From Synechococcus sp. AG-683-C23 (lineage in GTDB: Bacteria; Cyanobacteriota; Cyanobacteriia; PCC-6307; Cyanobiaceae), in NCBI GenBank assembly GCA_003208835.1, contig QCVD01000014.1:1-51784 (forward strand): a stretch of DNA of 51,784 nucleotides. Reading direction: 5' to 3'. Position 1 is the first letter of the stretch. Each line of letters begins with the position of its first letter. The position numbers and the translations under genes are program-made. The notes beneath the pieces were generated by a model. The model was not told the DNA's origin. It saw only the letters and a list, made by a program, of their open reading frames with translations, and made no database searches. Of this stretch, positions 39,487 through 49,303 are shown one piece after another.

Positions 39487-40047
39487 ATGGCACCGTTGCC
39501 GGCTCCGGAGCCTTTTGAGTTGCTCGAAACCGTCGAGGCGGTGGATGTGCGCAAGCTTCGGTTCGAGCGCAACCGGATCAGGTTGCCGATGGGAGTGGAA
39601 AGCACCTTCGGCATGATTCGTCACCCCGGTGCCTCGTTGGCGGTGCCGATTACCGATGACGGCCAGGTGGTGCTGTTGCGGCAATACCGCTTTGCGGTGC
39701 AGGCCCGCTTGCTGGAGTTCCCTGCTGGCACCCTTGAAGCCGGGGAGGATCCGCTCGAATCGATGCAGCGGGAGCTTGGAGAGGAAGCAGGCTATAGCGC
39801 TTCCCGCTGGGATGCCCTTGGTCCGATGCTTCCTTGTCCTGGCTATTCCGACGAGGTGATTCATTGTTTCTTGGCCAGGGAGCTCACGGCTCTGGAGAAC
39901 CCACCGGCTGGAGATGACGACGAAGATCTTGAAGTGGTCGCGATGACCCCCGCTCAATTGGATCGAGCCTTGGCTTCGGGGGATGAGTGGCTGGATGGTA
40001 AGTCAGTCACGGCTTGGTATCGAGCCAAACAACTGTTGGGTCTCTGA
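39487..40047 (+). CDS. NUDIX hydrolase, ADP-ribose pyrophosphatase type
   Basis: The 186-residue protein has a complete NUDIX box at about residues 80-102: GTLEAGEDPLESMQRELG then EEAGY, matching G-x5-E-x7-R-E-x2-E-E-x-G. Upstream VVLLRQYRFAV and PAGTLE fit ADP-sugar pyrophosphatases, which cleave ADP-ribose and related compounds. The exact substrate is open. Its stop overlaps the photolyase start (TGATG), so the two are co-translated. Confidence 0.88.
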   Translation: MAPLPAPEPFELLETVEAVDVRKLRFERNRIRLPMGVESTFGMIRHPGASLAVPITDDGQVVLLRQYRFAVQARLLEFPAGTLEAGEDPLESMQRELGEEAGYSASRWDALGPMLPCPGYSDEVIHCFLARELTALENPPAGDDDEDLEVVAMTPAQLDRALASGDEWLDGKSVTAWYRAKQLLGL

Positions 40048-41480
40048 TGGCAGCCTCTCGCGTTTTGTTTTGGCATCGCCGCGATTTGCGCTTAGCCGAC
40101 AACCTCGGCATCCAGGCCGCGGTGGAGATCAGCCCTGCGGTGACGGGGGTGTACGTGCTGGATCCAGCCTTGATCCATCCAGCTCAGGCGTTGCCGCCCA
40201 TGGCCCCGGCCCGGTTGTGGTTTTTGCTGGAAAGTCTGATCGAACTGCAGCAGCGTTGGCGTGCTGCCGGGAGCCGGTTGCTGATCCTGCAGGGTGATCC
40301 CGTGCAGATGCTTCCGCAGTTGGCAGAACGGCTCAGCGCCGAGGCTGTGGTTTGGAACAGGGATGTGGAGCCCTACAGCCGTGAACGGGATCGGCAGGTG
40401 GCGAAGCGGTTGCAGGCTGATGGTCGAAAGGTGGTGGTGGATTGGGATCAGTTGTTGATCGCCCCGGAGTTACTCAAAACAGGAGCCGGCGCCCCCTATC
40501 GGGTGTATGGCCCATTTCTGCGCAATTGGCGGGGCAAGGTTGAGGCCCAACAGCCCATCACGATTGAGCCTCCATCGGGCCTTGTCGATCTGGAAGCAGA
40601 CTTGGTGCCGGATGGGGATCCCCTGGCTGCGATCCGTCATACCCATGGATTTGAAGGCACAGAGATCTGCCCCTGTAGGCCTGGTGAATCTGCAGCCATG
40701 GAGCAACTCAGCTGTTTTGCGGATGGGGCACTTTCTGGCTACGAGCCAGATCGGAATTTCCCTAGAGTTATTGGCACGTCGTATCTGAGCGCGGCGCTGA
40801 GCGTTGGCACGTTGAGTCCCCGTCAAGCCTGGTGCGCGGCGCAGCTTGGCCGCGATCAGGCCCGCAGCGAGGAGCAGCTCCATTCCATCGCAGTATGGGA
40901 ACAGGAGCTGTGCTGGAGAGAGTTTTACCAGCAAGCCTTATTTCACTTCCCTGAGCTTGCGGACGGACCGTACCGGGAGCAGTGGCGCCGTTTCCCCTGG
41001 GAGAATAACGAAGCATGGTTTTCCTCCTGGCGAGAGGGGATGACCGGCATGCCGATCATTGATGCGGCGATGCGTCAGCTCAACGAGAGCGGTTGGATGC
41101 ACAACCGTTGCCGCATGATCGTGGCTTCTTTCCTGGTGAAGGATCTGATTTGTGATTGGCGTTGGGGCGAGCGCGCCTTTATGGAATTGGAGGTGGATGG
41201 CGATCTGGCGGCCAACAACGGTGGTTGGCAGTGGAGTGCCAGCAGTGGCATGGACCCAAAGCCACTGCGGATTTTTAACCCCGCCACCCAGGCCACAAAA
41301 TTTGATGCCGATGGCGATTACATCCGCCGTTGGGTGCCTGAGCTACGGCACGTGAACACCAAAGATCTCCTTACCGGTGACATTGGTGGACTGGAGCGTC
41401 GTGGTTATCCCGAACCGTTGATCACTCACAAAACTCAGCAGGCACTGTTTAAGACGCTTTACGCCACCATCCGGTCTTGA
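40047..41480 (+). CDS. Deoxyribodipyrimidine photolyase (class I)
   Basis: From ATG 40047 the protein has 477 residues, the full length for class I CPD photolyases. The N-terminal antenna domain starts RVLFWHRRDLRLADN; the FAD domain has WREFYQQALFHFP, GMPIIDAAMRQLNESGWMHN, and the signature NNGGWQWSASSGMDPKPLRIFN. It repairs UV-made cyclobutane dimers using blue light. Its 3' end overlaps the convergent aminotransferase gene by 22 bases. Confidence 0.93.
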   Translation: MAASRVLFWHRRDLRLADNLGIQAAVEISPAVTGVYVLDPALIHPAQALPPMAPARLWFLLESLIELQQRWRAAGSRLLILQGDPVQMLPQLAERLSAEAVVWNRDVEPYSRERDRQVAKRLQADGRKVVVDWDQLLIAPELLKTGAGAPYRVYGPFLRNWRGKVEAQQPITIEPPSGLVDLEADLVPDGDPLAAIRHTHGFEGTEICPCRPGESAAMEQLSCFADGALSGYEPDRNFPRVIGTSYLSAALSVGTLSPRQAWCAAQLGRDQARSEEQLHSIAVWEQELCWREFYQQALFHFPELADGPYREQWRRFPWENNEAWFSSWREGMTGMPIIDAAMRQLNESGWMHNRCRMIVASFLVKDLICDWRWGERAFMELEVDGDLAANNGGWQWSASSGMDPKPLRIFNPATQATKFDADGDYIRRWVPELRHVNTKDLLTGDIGGLERRGYPEPLITHKTQQALFKTLYATIRS

Positions 41481-42667
41481 TTCACGTTGTTGACTGAAGG
41501 GTCTTGGCTGAGGAGCTTCTCCAAAGCCGTTACGACTTGGTCTTGTTGCGTGGCCGTTAATTCAGGAAAGATCGGCAAGCTCAGCACCTCACTGCACAAT
41601 CGTTCCGTGACGGGAAAAGTGCCTTCTCCATACCCCAGGTGCGCGTATGCCGGTTGGCGATGAATCGGAATCGGGTAATAAATAATCGTGCTCACCCCAG
41701 CATCTTGAAGCGCTTGCTTCAGCCAATCGCGGCAATGACTTTCGGCTCGTCCGTGGCTCGCACCGCTGGCGGAGGGAAGTGGGGGGGCGTTTGGGCATGA
41801 CCTCACACGAACCACGAATTGATTCCAGCTATGCCCGTTGTCTCCATGGGGCAAAACGATGCCGGGTAGTGCGGTCAGCCGTTCCAAGTAGCGGGTCGCA
41901 ATGCTGCTGCGGTTATGGATCCAATCCGCCAGTTTTGGCAACTTCACATTGAGCACAGCCGCCTGGATCGCATCAAGGCGGCTGTTGTATCCGAGGGCTG
42001 TGTGGAGATAACGCTTTGGCATGCCATGCACAGCAAGCTCGCGCATGGTTTGGGCGAGCGCAGCATCGTTTGTAATGACAGCACCGCCATCACCGGCAGC
42101 ACCGAGATTTTTTGTGGGAAAAAAGCTGAAGCAGCCCACATCACCAAAGCTGCCCACAGATTGTCCATTCCAGGAGGCGCCGGTTGCCTGGGCGCAGTCT
42201 TCGACCACTTTTAGGTTGTGGGTGGTGGCAATCGACATGCACCGGGTCATGTCCACTGGACGGCCAAACAGGTGCACTGGAATCAGTGCCTTACTGCGAG
42301 GTGTAATCACCGCTTCGATCTGATCGAGGTCGATGAGATAGGTACTCGGGTCGACATCCACAAACACGGGAGTGGCCCCAATGGCACTGATCGCCTCTGC
42401 CGTGGCAAAAAAACTGAATGAGCATGTGATTACCTCATCTCCAGCTCCCACCCCAAGGGCCCGCAGCGCCAGGATCAAGGCATCGGTGCCGCTGTTGCAT
42501 CCCACAGCGAAATCGACACCGGCAGCCGCCGCAAATGCAGCCTCGAATTGTTGTATTTGAGCGCCGCCGATGTATTGACCGCTCTGCAGCACAGACAGCA
42601 CTGCTCTTTCAAGGTCGGCGCTCAGATCACTGATCTGTTTGCTGAGGCTGAAGGGAGGAACCTGCAT
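41459..42667 (-). CDS. DegT/DnrJ/EryC1 sugar aminotransferase
   Basis: The 402-residue PLP enzyme has GCNSGTDALILALRALGVG near residue 57, VVEDCAQATGASW near 154 and the PLP lysine Lys186 in FFPTKNLGAAGDGG. The family aminates keto-sugars on nucleotide carriers for surface glycans. An insert of about 25 residues (near 300-325) with repeated Ser and Ala precedes CRDWLKQALQDAGVSTIIYYP. It is 10 bases downstream of the thioredoxin-fold gene on the same strand, so they may share a transcript. Confidence 0.9.
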   Translation of the reverse strand: MQVPPFSLSKQISDLSADLERAVLSVLQSGQYIGGAQIQQFEAAFAAAAGVDFAVGCNSGTDALILALRALGVGAGDEVITCSFSFFATAEAISAIGATPVFVDVDPSTYLIDLDQIEAVITPRSKALIPVHLFGRPVDMTRCMSIATTHNLKVVEDCAQATGASWNGQSVGSFGDVGCFSFFPTKNLGAAGDGGAVITNDAALAQTMRELAVHGMPKRYLHTALGYNSRLDAIQAAVLNVKLPKLADWIHNRSSIATRYLERLTALPGIVLPHGDNGHSWNQFVVRVRSCPNAPPLPSASGASHGRAESHCRDWLKQALQDAGVSTIIYYPIPIHRQPAYAHLGYGEGTFPVTERLCSEVLSLPIFPELTATQQDQVVTALEKLLSQDPSVNNVNQDRMVA

Positions 42668-42677
42668 ATGAGAAAGC

Positions 42678-43274
42678 TTAAGAGGTTTGGCCGAACCATT
42701 CGGGCTCGTGGCCGGGGTTCCACTTCACGTTGCATCCCACTGCTGCCAACTGGTTTTGGCTGACAGGTGCTCCTGTCAGCACCGCATTGAGAGCGGCCCG
42801 GAGGTCGGATCCATCCAAGGGTTGGTCGTTGCCGGGTCGACTGGAATCCAGTTGACCCCGGTACTGCAGGGTTGGGGTGCTGCTTTTGTTGTTCTGGCTG
42901 AACAGATAAAACTCCGGCGTGCAGGCGGCTTGGAGAGATTTCGCCAACACCTGCTGATCGTCCAAAAGATATGGAAATGTCCAGCCATGGCGTTGGGCCT
43001 GCTCCGCCAGCTGTGCTGGACCGTCCTGGGGATGGGTGATCAAACTATTGCTGCTGAGTCCAACGAATTGGACCCGAGAACCGAAGTCGTTCTCCAGGCG
43101 AGTGACCTCAGGCTCGATGTGCTTCACGAAGGGGCAATGGGCACACAGCACCATCAGCAAGATCGGCTGTTGCTCGAATTCCGTTGAGGCGAACATTCCT
43201 CCGCTCACCCGGTCCAGACGAAAGGTGGGCAAGGTTGTCCCCAGGGCCAACATTGTTGAACTTGTACGAGCCAT
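42678..43274 (-). CDS. Thioredoxin-fold (AhpC/TSA-like) redox protein
   Basis: The 198-residue protein has a thioredoxin-like fold with CAHCPFVKHIEPE near residue 40, a Cys-x2-Cys redox pair, then LSSNSLITHPQDGP and a later CTPEFYLF. This set matches the PRX-like family sometimes named thiol-disulfide isomerase or redoxin, found in many bacteria. No signal peptide is evident, so it is probably cytoplasmic. Substrates are unknown. Confidence 0.82.
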   Translation of the reverse strand: MARTSSTMLALGTTLPTFRLDRVSGGMFASTEFEQQPILLMVLCAHCPFVKHIEPEVTRLENDFGSRVQFVGLSSNSLITHPQDGPAQLAEQAQRHGWTFPYLLDDQQVLAKSLQAACTPEFYLFSQNNKSSTPTLQYRGQLDSSRPGNDQPLDGSDLRAALNAVLTGAPVSQNQLAAVGCNVKWNPGHEPEWFGQTS

Positions 43275-43331
43275 CGCAGCGCTGCAGATCTAAACCGCCT
43301 TCATCAGGATGACGCCAGAGGACATGGATTG

Positions 43332-43850
43332 ATGCGGCGGGTCTTGTTGATCGCAGGCCTAGTCATCGGCCTCGTGGGCTGTGGTGTTTCATCTGAAACT
43401 CCGAGTTGGCGGATCTTTGCGTTGCAGCGGCATGGTGCCCATGACGGCCTGGCTGTGGTGAACCAGCCGGATGGTTATGGCATTCATATCGTTTTAGAAA
43501 CAAACACCAGTGACAGAAAGGTTTGTCAGCCGCGTTGGTTGCCGGATGCTGCTCGTTTGTTCAATGGCAACGGAACTACGCCCTTCAGCTCTGGCCTCGC
43601 CAGCCGCACTGAATTTTTTCAGGCCGTCGCCCGCGGCGACGTGCTGAGGGTGCTGGAGGGCGAGCTCAAGCAACTTTGTGCTCTGCGTGCACCCCAAGCA
43701 CGTTGGACATGGACGAATCCACCGCGCTCAGAAGAGGAGGTGATTCCGGTTGAATTACCGGCCTTGGAGGAGGAGGACCTCCTCACCAATCCCGTGGAGG
43801 AGCTCAAACGGCTGAAGGAACTGATCAAGAATCAACCTGACGCCTTGTAG
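43332..43850 (+). CDS. Putative lipoprotein, conserved hypothetical
   Basis: From ATG 43332 the protein has 172 residues. The first 20 form a lipoprotein signal: RRVLLIAGLVIGLVGC, where the Cys would be lipidated. The mature part has no domain I recognise; the C-terminal region is acidic, with repeated Glu near residues 133-165. It is convergent with the small photolyase-like gene, overlapping by 19 bases. Confidence 0.7.
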   Translation: MRRVLLIAGLVIGLVGCGVSSETPSWRIFALQRHGAHDGLAVVNQPDGYGIHIVLETNTSDRKVCQPRWLPDAARLFNGNGTTPFSSGLASRTEFFQAVARGDVLRVLEGELKQLCALRAPQARWTWTNPPRSEEEVIPVELPALEEEDLLTNPVEELKRLKELIKNQPDAL

Positions 43851-44272
43851 CTCTCCCACACCACTGGTTCTGCTTCGCGCCAATAGCGACTGAACCGCCC
43901 GAGGCGGGGGGCGCGCGGTAGTTCCACAAAAGGCTCACCATCAAGAATCCACAGAGGGCAGTCCCGGTTGATGGCTGCTCCGTGGCGTTGCAGTCGAGGC
44001 TCAACGGCACCACTACTGATCACTCCATCAGCTCCATATCGGTTGGCAAATGCCAGCACCTCAGCCACGACATTGCCTTTGCGAATGGTGACTGGGAGAT
44101 CCAAACAGCACTCGTAGAGAAAGCCCAACCGTTTGCGGCTGATGTGTTTGCTATCGATCCAGTCCTGGTCGAATACAAAAAGAGCCGGGGCTTCTGGGTA
44201 ATCCTCGAGGGCTGGATTTGTACTGCCGAGGGATTCCTCATGCACCCAAACAATCGGTTGTTTTAGGTCCAT
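43832..44272 (-). CDS. Photolyase antenna-domain-like protein (standalone)
   Basis: The 146-residue protein resembles only the N-terminal alpha/beta domain of photolyases and cryptochromes: PALFVFDQDWIDSKHISRKR near residue 30, then ANRYGADGVISSGAVEP and RLQRHGAAI. It lacks any FAD domain. Its ATG overlaps the stop of the upstream FAD-domain gene (TGATG), so the two probably make one functional unit from two polypeptides, in the reverse of the usual domain order. Assignment is by motif and context. Confidence 0.65.
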   Translation of the reverse strand: MDLKQPIVWVHEESLGSTNPALEDYPEAPALFVFDQDWIDSKHISRKRLGFLYECCLDLPVTIRKGNVVAEVLAFANRYGADGVISSGAVEPRLQRHGAAINRDCPLWILDGEPFVELPRAPRLGRFSRYWREAEPVVWESYKASG

Positions 44273-45168
44273 CAGAAGCGCTGGGTGCTGGGGTTTGGGC
44301 GAGCCGTCGACTTGCTGCGATGGCCCTGTCGACGGGCCGGGACATCACGGATCGGGACCCTCTGGGCAAACAACTTGGTTTCGAGTTGCTCGTAGCTGGC
44401 ATCGAAGGGGCAGTGATTTGCGCTGGAACAGCTCTTGCAGAAATTCCCCCCGCTGTAGCGCTCCAAGTTGTCGCGGTTGAAAAAGTAGGGCTTGTGGCTG
44501 AAGGTGCTGGCGATCCATTGCCAACTCAGATGGTTGCTGGCGGGATCACCATCGAGCAAATGCTCAAGGAACCAGTCCGCGCCGGCTTTCCAATGCACGT
44601 GTCGCCAATGCACGAGCCATGCGGCCATCCACATCCGAGCGTGGTTGTGAAGCCAGCCCGTGCTGACCAGCTCCTCGCGAAATCCATCCATGCAGGCCAA
44701 GCCTGTGCAGCCATCACGGATGTCGTCTGGGAGCTCTCGGCTGTAACTGGACGCGCTGTGACCGGTTTTGAACACTTCTTGGTCGTCGTCGATGTGATCA
44801 CCCAGCTCCTGCCACATGCGTTGCCAAAAATCACGCCAGCCCAGCTCATTGATCAATTTGCTGCCGTCATCGCGGTTGTTGATGCTCTGAAATACGGCAT
44901 CGCGCACTTCCGCCAAGGTGAGTACTCCGTGGCGGATGTAAGGAGATAGGCCGGTTACGGCTCCGTTGAGGTGATCACGGCTGCGGGCATACCGCTTCCC
45001 ATCTATTTTCCGTATCTGCTGTTCCGCGGCTTGACGACCGCCACGGATTGGGCTGATGGCGCCACTTGCCCCCGGGAACTCCTGTTCCAGCATCGTATTC
45101 AGAGCTTCGCGCGAGCTGATTGTTCTCGGCAAATCACCGGCGATTGGAGGCGAAGCAGGGGCTGGCAC
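44272..45168 (-). CDS. FAD-binding domain protein of the photolyase/cryptochrome family
   Basis: The 298-residue protein corresponds to the C-terminal FAD domain of photolyases: GLSPYIRHGVLTLAEVRDAV near residue 72, LGWRDFWQRMW near 108, STGWLHNHARMWMAAWLVHW, and NHLSWQWIASTFSHKPYFFN. The C-terminal tail has GNFCKSC then a third Cys (HCPF), a pattern I recall from related cyanobacterial proteins. The usual antenna domain is missing and follows as a separate gene. It could repair DNA, sense light or do neither. Confidence 0.82.
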   Translation of the reverse strand: MPAPASPPIAGDLPRTISSREALNTMLEQEFPGASGAISPIRGGRQAAEQQIRKIDGKRYARSRDHLNGAVTGLSPYIRHGVLTLAEVRDAVFQSINNRDDGSKLINELGWRDFWQRMWQELGDHIDDDQEVFKTGHSASSYSRELPDDIRDGCTGLACMDGFREELVSTGWLHNHARMWMAAWLVHWRHVHWKAGADWFLEHLLDGDPASNHLSWQWIASTFSHKPYFFNRDNLERYSGGNFCKSCSSANHCPFDASYEQLETKLFAQRVPIRDVPARRQGHRSKSTARPNPSTQRF

Positions 45169-45252
45169 CGACCTTCTGAAGCAACAGGCGTTTGATCTTG
45201 GCGGGGAATGGGGGAGAATCGCGCGAATTCAACCCTGTCCCGGCTCGTTCTG

Positions 45253-46035
45253 ATGCTGCTCGATCTCACCGGCAAAAAAATCCTGGTTACCGGTATTGCC
45301 AACAACCGTTCGATTGCCTGGGGCATTGCTCAGCAACTCAAAGCGGCAGGCGCTGATCTCGGCATTACCTATCTCCCCGATGAGAAAGGCCGTTTTGAGT
45401 CCAAGGTGCGGGAGCTCACTGCTCCACTGGAGCCCAGCTTGTTCTTGCCCCTGAATGTTCAAGATCCGGATCAAATGGCGAGTGTGTTTGCTGATATCAA
45501 AGAAAAGTGGGGCGTTCTTGATGGATTAGTTCACTGCCTGGCGTTCGCCGGTAAAGAGGAATTGATTGGTGATTACAGCGCTACGACGGCTGAGGGTTTC
45601 GCGCGCTCCTTGGATATCAGCGCCTATTCCTTGGCTCCACTCTGTGCCCATGCCAAGCCGCTGTTCAGCGAGAAGGCAGGTGTGATCACCCTCTCGTACC
45701 TGGGTTCTGAGCGCGCGATCCCCAACTACAACGTCATGGGTGTTGCCAAGGCAGCCTTAGAAGCGTCCGTGCGCTACTTGGCTGCTGAGCTCGGCCCGGA
45801 GAAGCAGGTTCGCGTTAATGCCATTAGTGCCGGCCCCATTCGTACTTTGGCGAGTTCAGCCATCGGAGGAATCCTCGACATGATTCACCACGTTGAGGAG
45901 AGAGCTCCTTTGCGTCGCACCGTGACCCAGATGGAAGTGGGCGGTACCGCTGCGTTCCTCTTGAGCGACCTGGCTAGCGGCATCTCAGGCCAAACCATCT
46001 ATGTAGATGCCGGCTATTGCGTGACAGGGATGTGA
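45253..46035 (+). CDS. fabI: Enoyl-ACP reductase (NADH)
   Basis: The 260-residue protein from ATG 45253 has the FabI cofactor loop [16 protein letters not shown] near residue 14, the catalytic Tyr-x6-Lys in [15 protein letters not shown] near 158, and ends [11 protein letters not shown]. It carries out the last step of each cycle of fatty acid elongation. The frame is open 45 bases upstream (a GTG at 45208), but that extension lacks family residues. hisB follows on the same strand. Confidence 0.95.
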   Translation: MLLDLTGKKILVTGIANNRSIAWGIAQQLKAAGADLGITYLPDEKGRFESKVRELTAPLEPSLFLPLNVQDPDQMASVFADIKEKWGVLDGLVHCLAFAGKEELIGDYSATTAEGFARSLDISAYSLAPLCAHAKPLFSEKAGVITLSYLGSERAIPNYNVMGVAKAALEASVRYLAAELGPEKQVRVNAISAGPIRTLASSAIGGILDMIHHVEERAPLRRTVTQMEVGGTAAFLLSDLASGISGQTIYVDAGYCVTGM

Positions 46036-46240
46036 CCCGCCCCTGTTGATCCAGCATCAGATTCGAAAAGATCGGTGGACTCGAGACACCACTGAGGCTT
46101 TGGTTCAAGAAATGGATACGGGGGTATTTGGGTCTGTTGATGACCTGGCGCACCCGTTGGCCAAGCCTGGAGGTTTGGCCGATGGGCGGATGCTTCGCCA
46201 TGATCAACGCGTTAGCAACGGTTGGCGGGAACTCAAGAGC

Positions 46241-46846
46241 ATGCGCACTGGTGAAGTTCACCGCCATACCGGCGAAACCGACGTCAAGGTCAAGCTCGAC
46301 CTTGACGGCACCGGCCGGTGTGAGGCCTCTACCGGAGTGCCCTTTCTCGATCACATGCTGCATCAGATCAGCAGCCATGGATTGCTTGACCTAACGATTA
46401 AGGCGGTGGGGGATACCCATATCGATGATCACCACACCAATGAAGATGTGGGCATTGCCGTGGGACAGGCCCTCAGCCAAGCCTTGGGTGATCGAAAAGG
46501 GATTTATCGGTTCGGTCATTTCGTAGCGCCCCTCGATGAAGCCCTTGTGCAGGTGGCATTGGATTGCTCTGGCCGTCCTCATATCAGCTATGGATTAACA
46601 ATCCCGACGCAAAAAATCGGCACCTACGACACAGAATTGGTCAAAGAATTCTTCGTGGCAGTCGCTAATAACAGTGGACTTACGTTGCATATTCGTCAGT
46701 TAGATGGCGTGAATTCCCATCACATCGTGGAAGCTTGTTTCAAAGCGTTCTCCCGTGCGCTGCGCATGGCCACTGAAATCGACCCCCGTCGAGCCGGTGC
46801 GATCCCGAGCAGTAAAGGTGTTTTAGAGCAGGCTGGCGCCAACTAA
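46241..46846 (+). CDS. hisB: Imidazoleglycerol-phosphate dehydratase
   Basis: From ATG 46241 the protein has 201 residues, the standard single-domain HisB length. It has [14 protein letters not shown] and [17 protein letters not shown] with the metal-binding His and Glu residues, then a second copy of the half-domain near 145-195 with [12 protein letters not shown]. It makes imidazole-acetol phosphate in histidine synthesis. The frame is open back to 46046, but those 65 residues look unrelated to HisB, so I reject the longer start. Confidence 0.94.
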   Translation: MRTGEVHRHTGETDVKVKLDLDGTGRCEASTGVPFLDHMLHQISSHGLLDLTIKAVGDTHIDDHHTNEDVGIAVGQALSQALGDRKGIYRFGHFVAPLDEALVQVALDCSGRPHISYGLTIPTQKIGTYDTELVKEFFVAVANNSGLTLHIRQLDGVNSHHIVEACFKAFSRALRMATEIDPRRAGAIPSSKGVLEQAGAN

Positions 46847-46914
46847 ATTCCGAGCTACCCGCCGCGTTTCTCTGTTAATTACGAGAGGATGGATTTGGTT
46901 GAGATCCGTAGTTC

Positions 46915-48384
46915 GTGACTGTTGCACCCACCCGTCCATATAGCCGCGAGGACTGGTCGAGCGCCTTCGTCAACGTTGATGACGAACTCACGGATGTGGC
47001 GTTGATTCCTGTGCGTGGCGCCATTCCCCCTGAACTCAACGGCACGCTCTATCGCAATGGACCTGGCCGTTTAGAACGCGACGGCCATCGTGTTCACCAT
47101 CCCTTCGATGGCGACGGCATGATTGCCGCGATGCGGTTTGAGCATGGCGCCGTTGCCCTCACCAATCGCTTCGTCCGCACGGAGGGTTGGCTCGCAGAGG
47201 AAAAGGCCAACAAGGTGCTCTACCGCGGTGTCTTTGGGAGTCTGAAACCCGGAGGGCGGTTAGCCAACGCCTTTGATTTACGGCTGAAAAACATTGCCAA
47301 TACCAATGTGGTGCGGCTTGGTGATCAGCTGTTAGCGCTCTGGGAGGCGGCAGAGCCCCATGCCCTCGACCCAGTCACCTTGGAAACCCGCGGGTTGTCA
47401 CGGCTCGATGGTGTTCTGAAAAAAGGGGAAGCCTTTAGTGCTCACCCACGTTTCGATGCTGGTCACCACGATCGCCCTCGGATGGTCACCTTTGGTGTGA
47501 AGGCTGGCCCCCGTAGCACCATTCGACTGATGGAGTTCGCCACCGATGGGCCTGATGCCGGTGTGCTTTTGAACGATCGATCAGACAGTTTTCCCGGTTT
47601 CGCGTTTTTGCATGATTTCGCGATTACCCCCAACTGGGCGGTGTTCCTTCAAAACGCCATCTCCTTCAACCCTCTGCCGTTTGTCACTGGCGAAAAGGGT
47701 GCTGCGCAGTGTTTGTCCTCCCAGCCAGGTGGCAAAGGACGCTTTTGGTTGATTCCCCGAGATTGTGGTCGTTTCGCTGGAGAAAAACCTCGCATTCTTG
47801 AGGCTCCAGATGGGTTTGTCTTTCATCACCTCAATGCTTTTGAGGACGGAGATCATGTGGTGGTGGAGAGCATCGTTTACGACGATTTTCCTTCGATTGG
47901 TCCAGATGATGACTTTGCTCAGGTCGATTTCGAGAGCATCCCTGAGGGGATCCTGCATCGATGTTGCCTTGATTTGAGCCGTGAGATTGTTCAAACCGAG
48001 CGGATGTCCAACCGCACTTGTGAGTTCGCCATGGTGAATCCGCGGTTGCAGGGACTGTCAGCTCAGTACGCCTGGATGGCGGTCGCTGAACGGGAGGTTG
48101 GTAATGATCCGCTGCAGGCCATCCAAAAGTTGGATCTCACCACTGGTCATACCCACACCTGGAGCGCTGCTCCCCGTGGTTTTGTCAGCGAGCCCTTGAT
48201 GGTTGCGCGGCCTGGTGCTTCAGCAGAAGATGATGGCTGGGTGCTGGATCTGGTCTGGAATGGATCGCGTGGGGCCTCCGATTTGGTGATCCTCAATGCG
48301 GTAGATCTATCGGAAGTGGCCGTACTGGAATTGCCTTTGGCGGTACCGCATGGGCTGCATGGCAGCTGGGCCGGATCCGTCTGA
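46915..48384 (+). CDS. Carotenoid cleavage oxygenase
   Basis: The 489-residue protein from GTG 46915 belongs to the retinal pigment epithelium protein/carotenoid oxygenase family: NGTLYRNGPGRLERDGHRVHHPFDGDGMI near residue 45 in parts, FLHDFAITPNWAVF and FHHLNAFEDGDHVVVE, supplying iron-binding His residues, and VPHGLHGSW at the end. These enzymes cleave carotenoids or apocarotenoids with oxygen. Whether it is an ACO-type or a NCED-type enzyme cannot be decided by eye. Confidence 0.9.
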   Translation: MTVAPTRPYSREDWSSAFVNVDDELTDVALIPVRGAIPPELNGTLYRNGPGRLERDGHRVHHPFDGDGMIAAMRFEHGAVALTNRFVRTEGWLAEEKANKVLYRGVFGSLKPGGRLANAFDLRLKNIANTNVVRLGDQLLALWEAAEPHALDPVTLETRGLSRLDGVLKKGEAFSAHPRFDAGHHDRPRMVTFGVKAGPRSTIRLMEFATDGPDAGVLLNDRSDSFPGFAFLHDFAITPNWAVFLQNAISFNPLPFVTGEKGAAQCLSSQPGGKGRFWLIPRDCGRFAGEKPRILEAPDGFVFHHLNAFEDGDHVVVESIVYDDFPSIGPDDDFAQVDFESIPEGILHRCCLDLSREIVQTERMSNRTCEFAMVNPRLQGLSAQYAWMAVAEREVGNDPLQAIQKLDLTTGHTHTWSAAPRGFVSEPLMVARPGASAEDDGWVLDLVWNGSRGASDLVILNAVDLSEVAVLELPLAVPHGLHGSWAGSV

Positions 48385-48481
48385 GTGTTGTTCAGTCACA
48401 TTGAGGCAGATTTCAACTCGCACCTCTTTGCCAATTTCAATCCGTCCAGGCTCAAGCTGTTGAAATAGATCAGTGGTCGTG

Positions 48482-49162
48482 ATGGGTTGTCGAAGTGCTG
48501 TTTTGTTGGCTGGCTTGCTGTTGGGTTTGACGGCACCGCTTTATGCCCAAGACAGGAAGTGTGACGGAACTCTGCTGGAACTCACGGTTGTGGAGCAGGG
48601 AACGGGCCGAACAGATCGCTTTCAGTTTTCCCTGCGTTTGGAAGCACAAGCCAGCTCGAAGAAAGAGGCTTTGAACGAATTGAATCGTCGGCTCGTCACA
48701 GTTCGAAGCAAGATTTCTGGCTTGACGATGGGGGGACTCGTTGTGTCTGCGCCACGTAATTACACGATTGGAAGCAAAACCACCTCTCCTCAGCGCCACC
48801 AGGCCACTGCCAGCCTCACGGGTGAGGTGGGCCGTACCAATTACGACCCATTTATACAGCAGGCTGGACGCTTGCCCGGTGTCAGCCTTCAGGGAATGAC
48901 ATCGCTGTCTTCAACCGATGGTGCACAGTCTCTTCAACAGCAATTGCTTGAGAGAGCGTTTGCGCAAGGACGCCGTCAAGCCGAGTCCACACAGCAGCTG
49001 TTGGGATTGCGCCAACTTCAGTTGATCCGGATTGACCAGCGCAATGGGGGAGGTCATCTGCGGTCAAGTGCCCTGTCTCGGTCGGAAGGGAGTTTTGATC
49101 CATCTGAAGCGCCGAAACCCCGTCAATCCATTCGTCTCAATCTCGACTACTGCTTGAACTGA
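48482..49162 (+). CDS. Secreted SIMPL-domain-like protein
   Basis: From ATG 48482 the protein has 226 residues. A signal peptide is clear: AVLLAGLLLGLTAPLYA with cleavage before QDRK. The mature region has EAQASSKKEALNELNRRLVT and alternating strands and helices that resemble the SIMPL (DUF541) fold, which occurs in periplasmic proteins of unclear function. No partner gene is evident. Confidence 0.65.
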   Translation: MGCRSAVLLAGLLLGLTAPLYAQDRKCDGTLLELTVVEQGTGRTDRFQFSLRLEAQASSKKEALNELNRRLVTVRSKISGLTMGGLVVSAPRNYTIGSKTTSPQRHQATASLTGEVGRTNYDPFIQQAGRLPGVSLQGMTSLSSTDGAQSLQQQLLERAFAQGRRQAESTQQLLGLRQLQLIRIDQRNGGGHLRSSALSRSEGSFDPSEAPKPRQSIRLNLDYCLN

Positions 49163-49303
49163 CCCCTGCACCATTGTTGTCAAGGTTGAGTGGAACTGAA
49201 TTGGCTGATGAAGACGATATTTTTGGCATGATAATTTGATTATAATCGTTGATCCTTTGCACATACTTAATTTAATCTTCCGCCGATTAATAGCGATGAG
49301 CGG

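Noticed and set aside
46046-46240. In-frame extension of hisB upstream of ATG 46241
   Set aside because: The extra 65 residues have no HisB character and the family begins at MRTGEVHR, so the extension is treated as untranslated leader.
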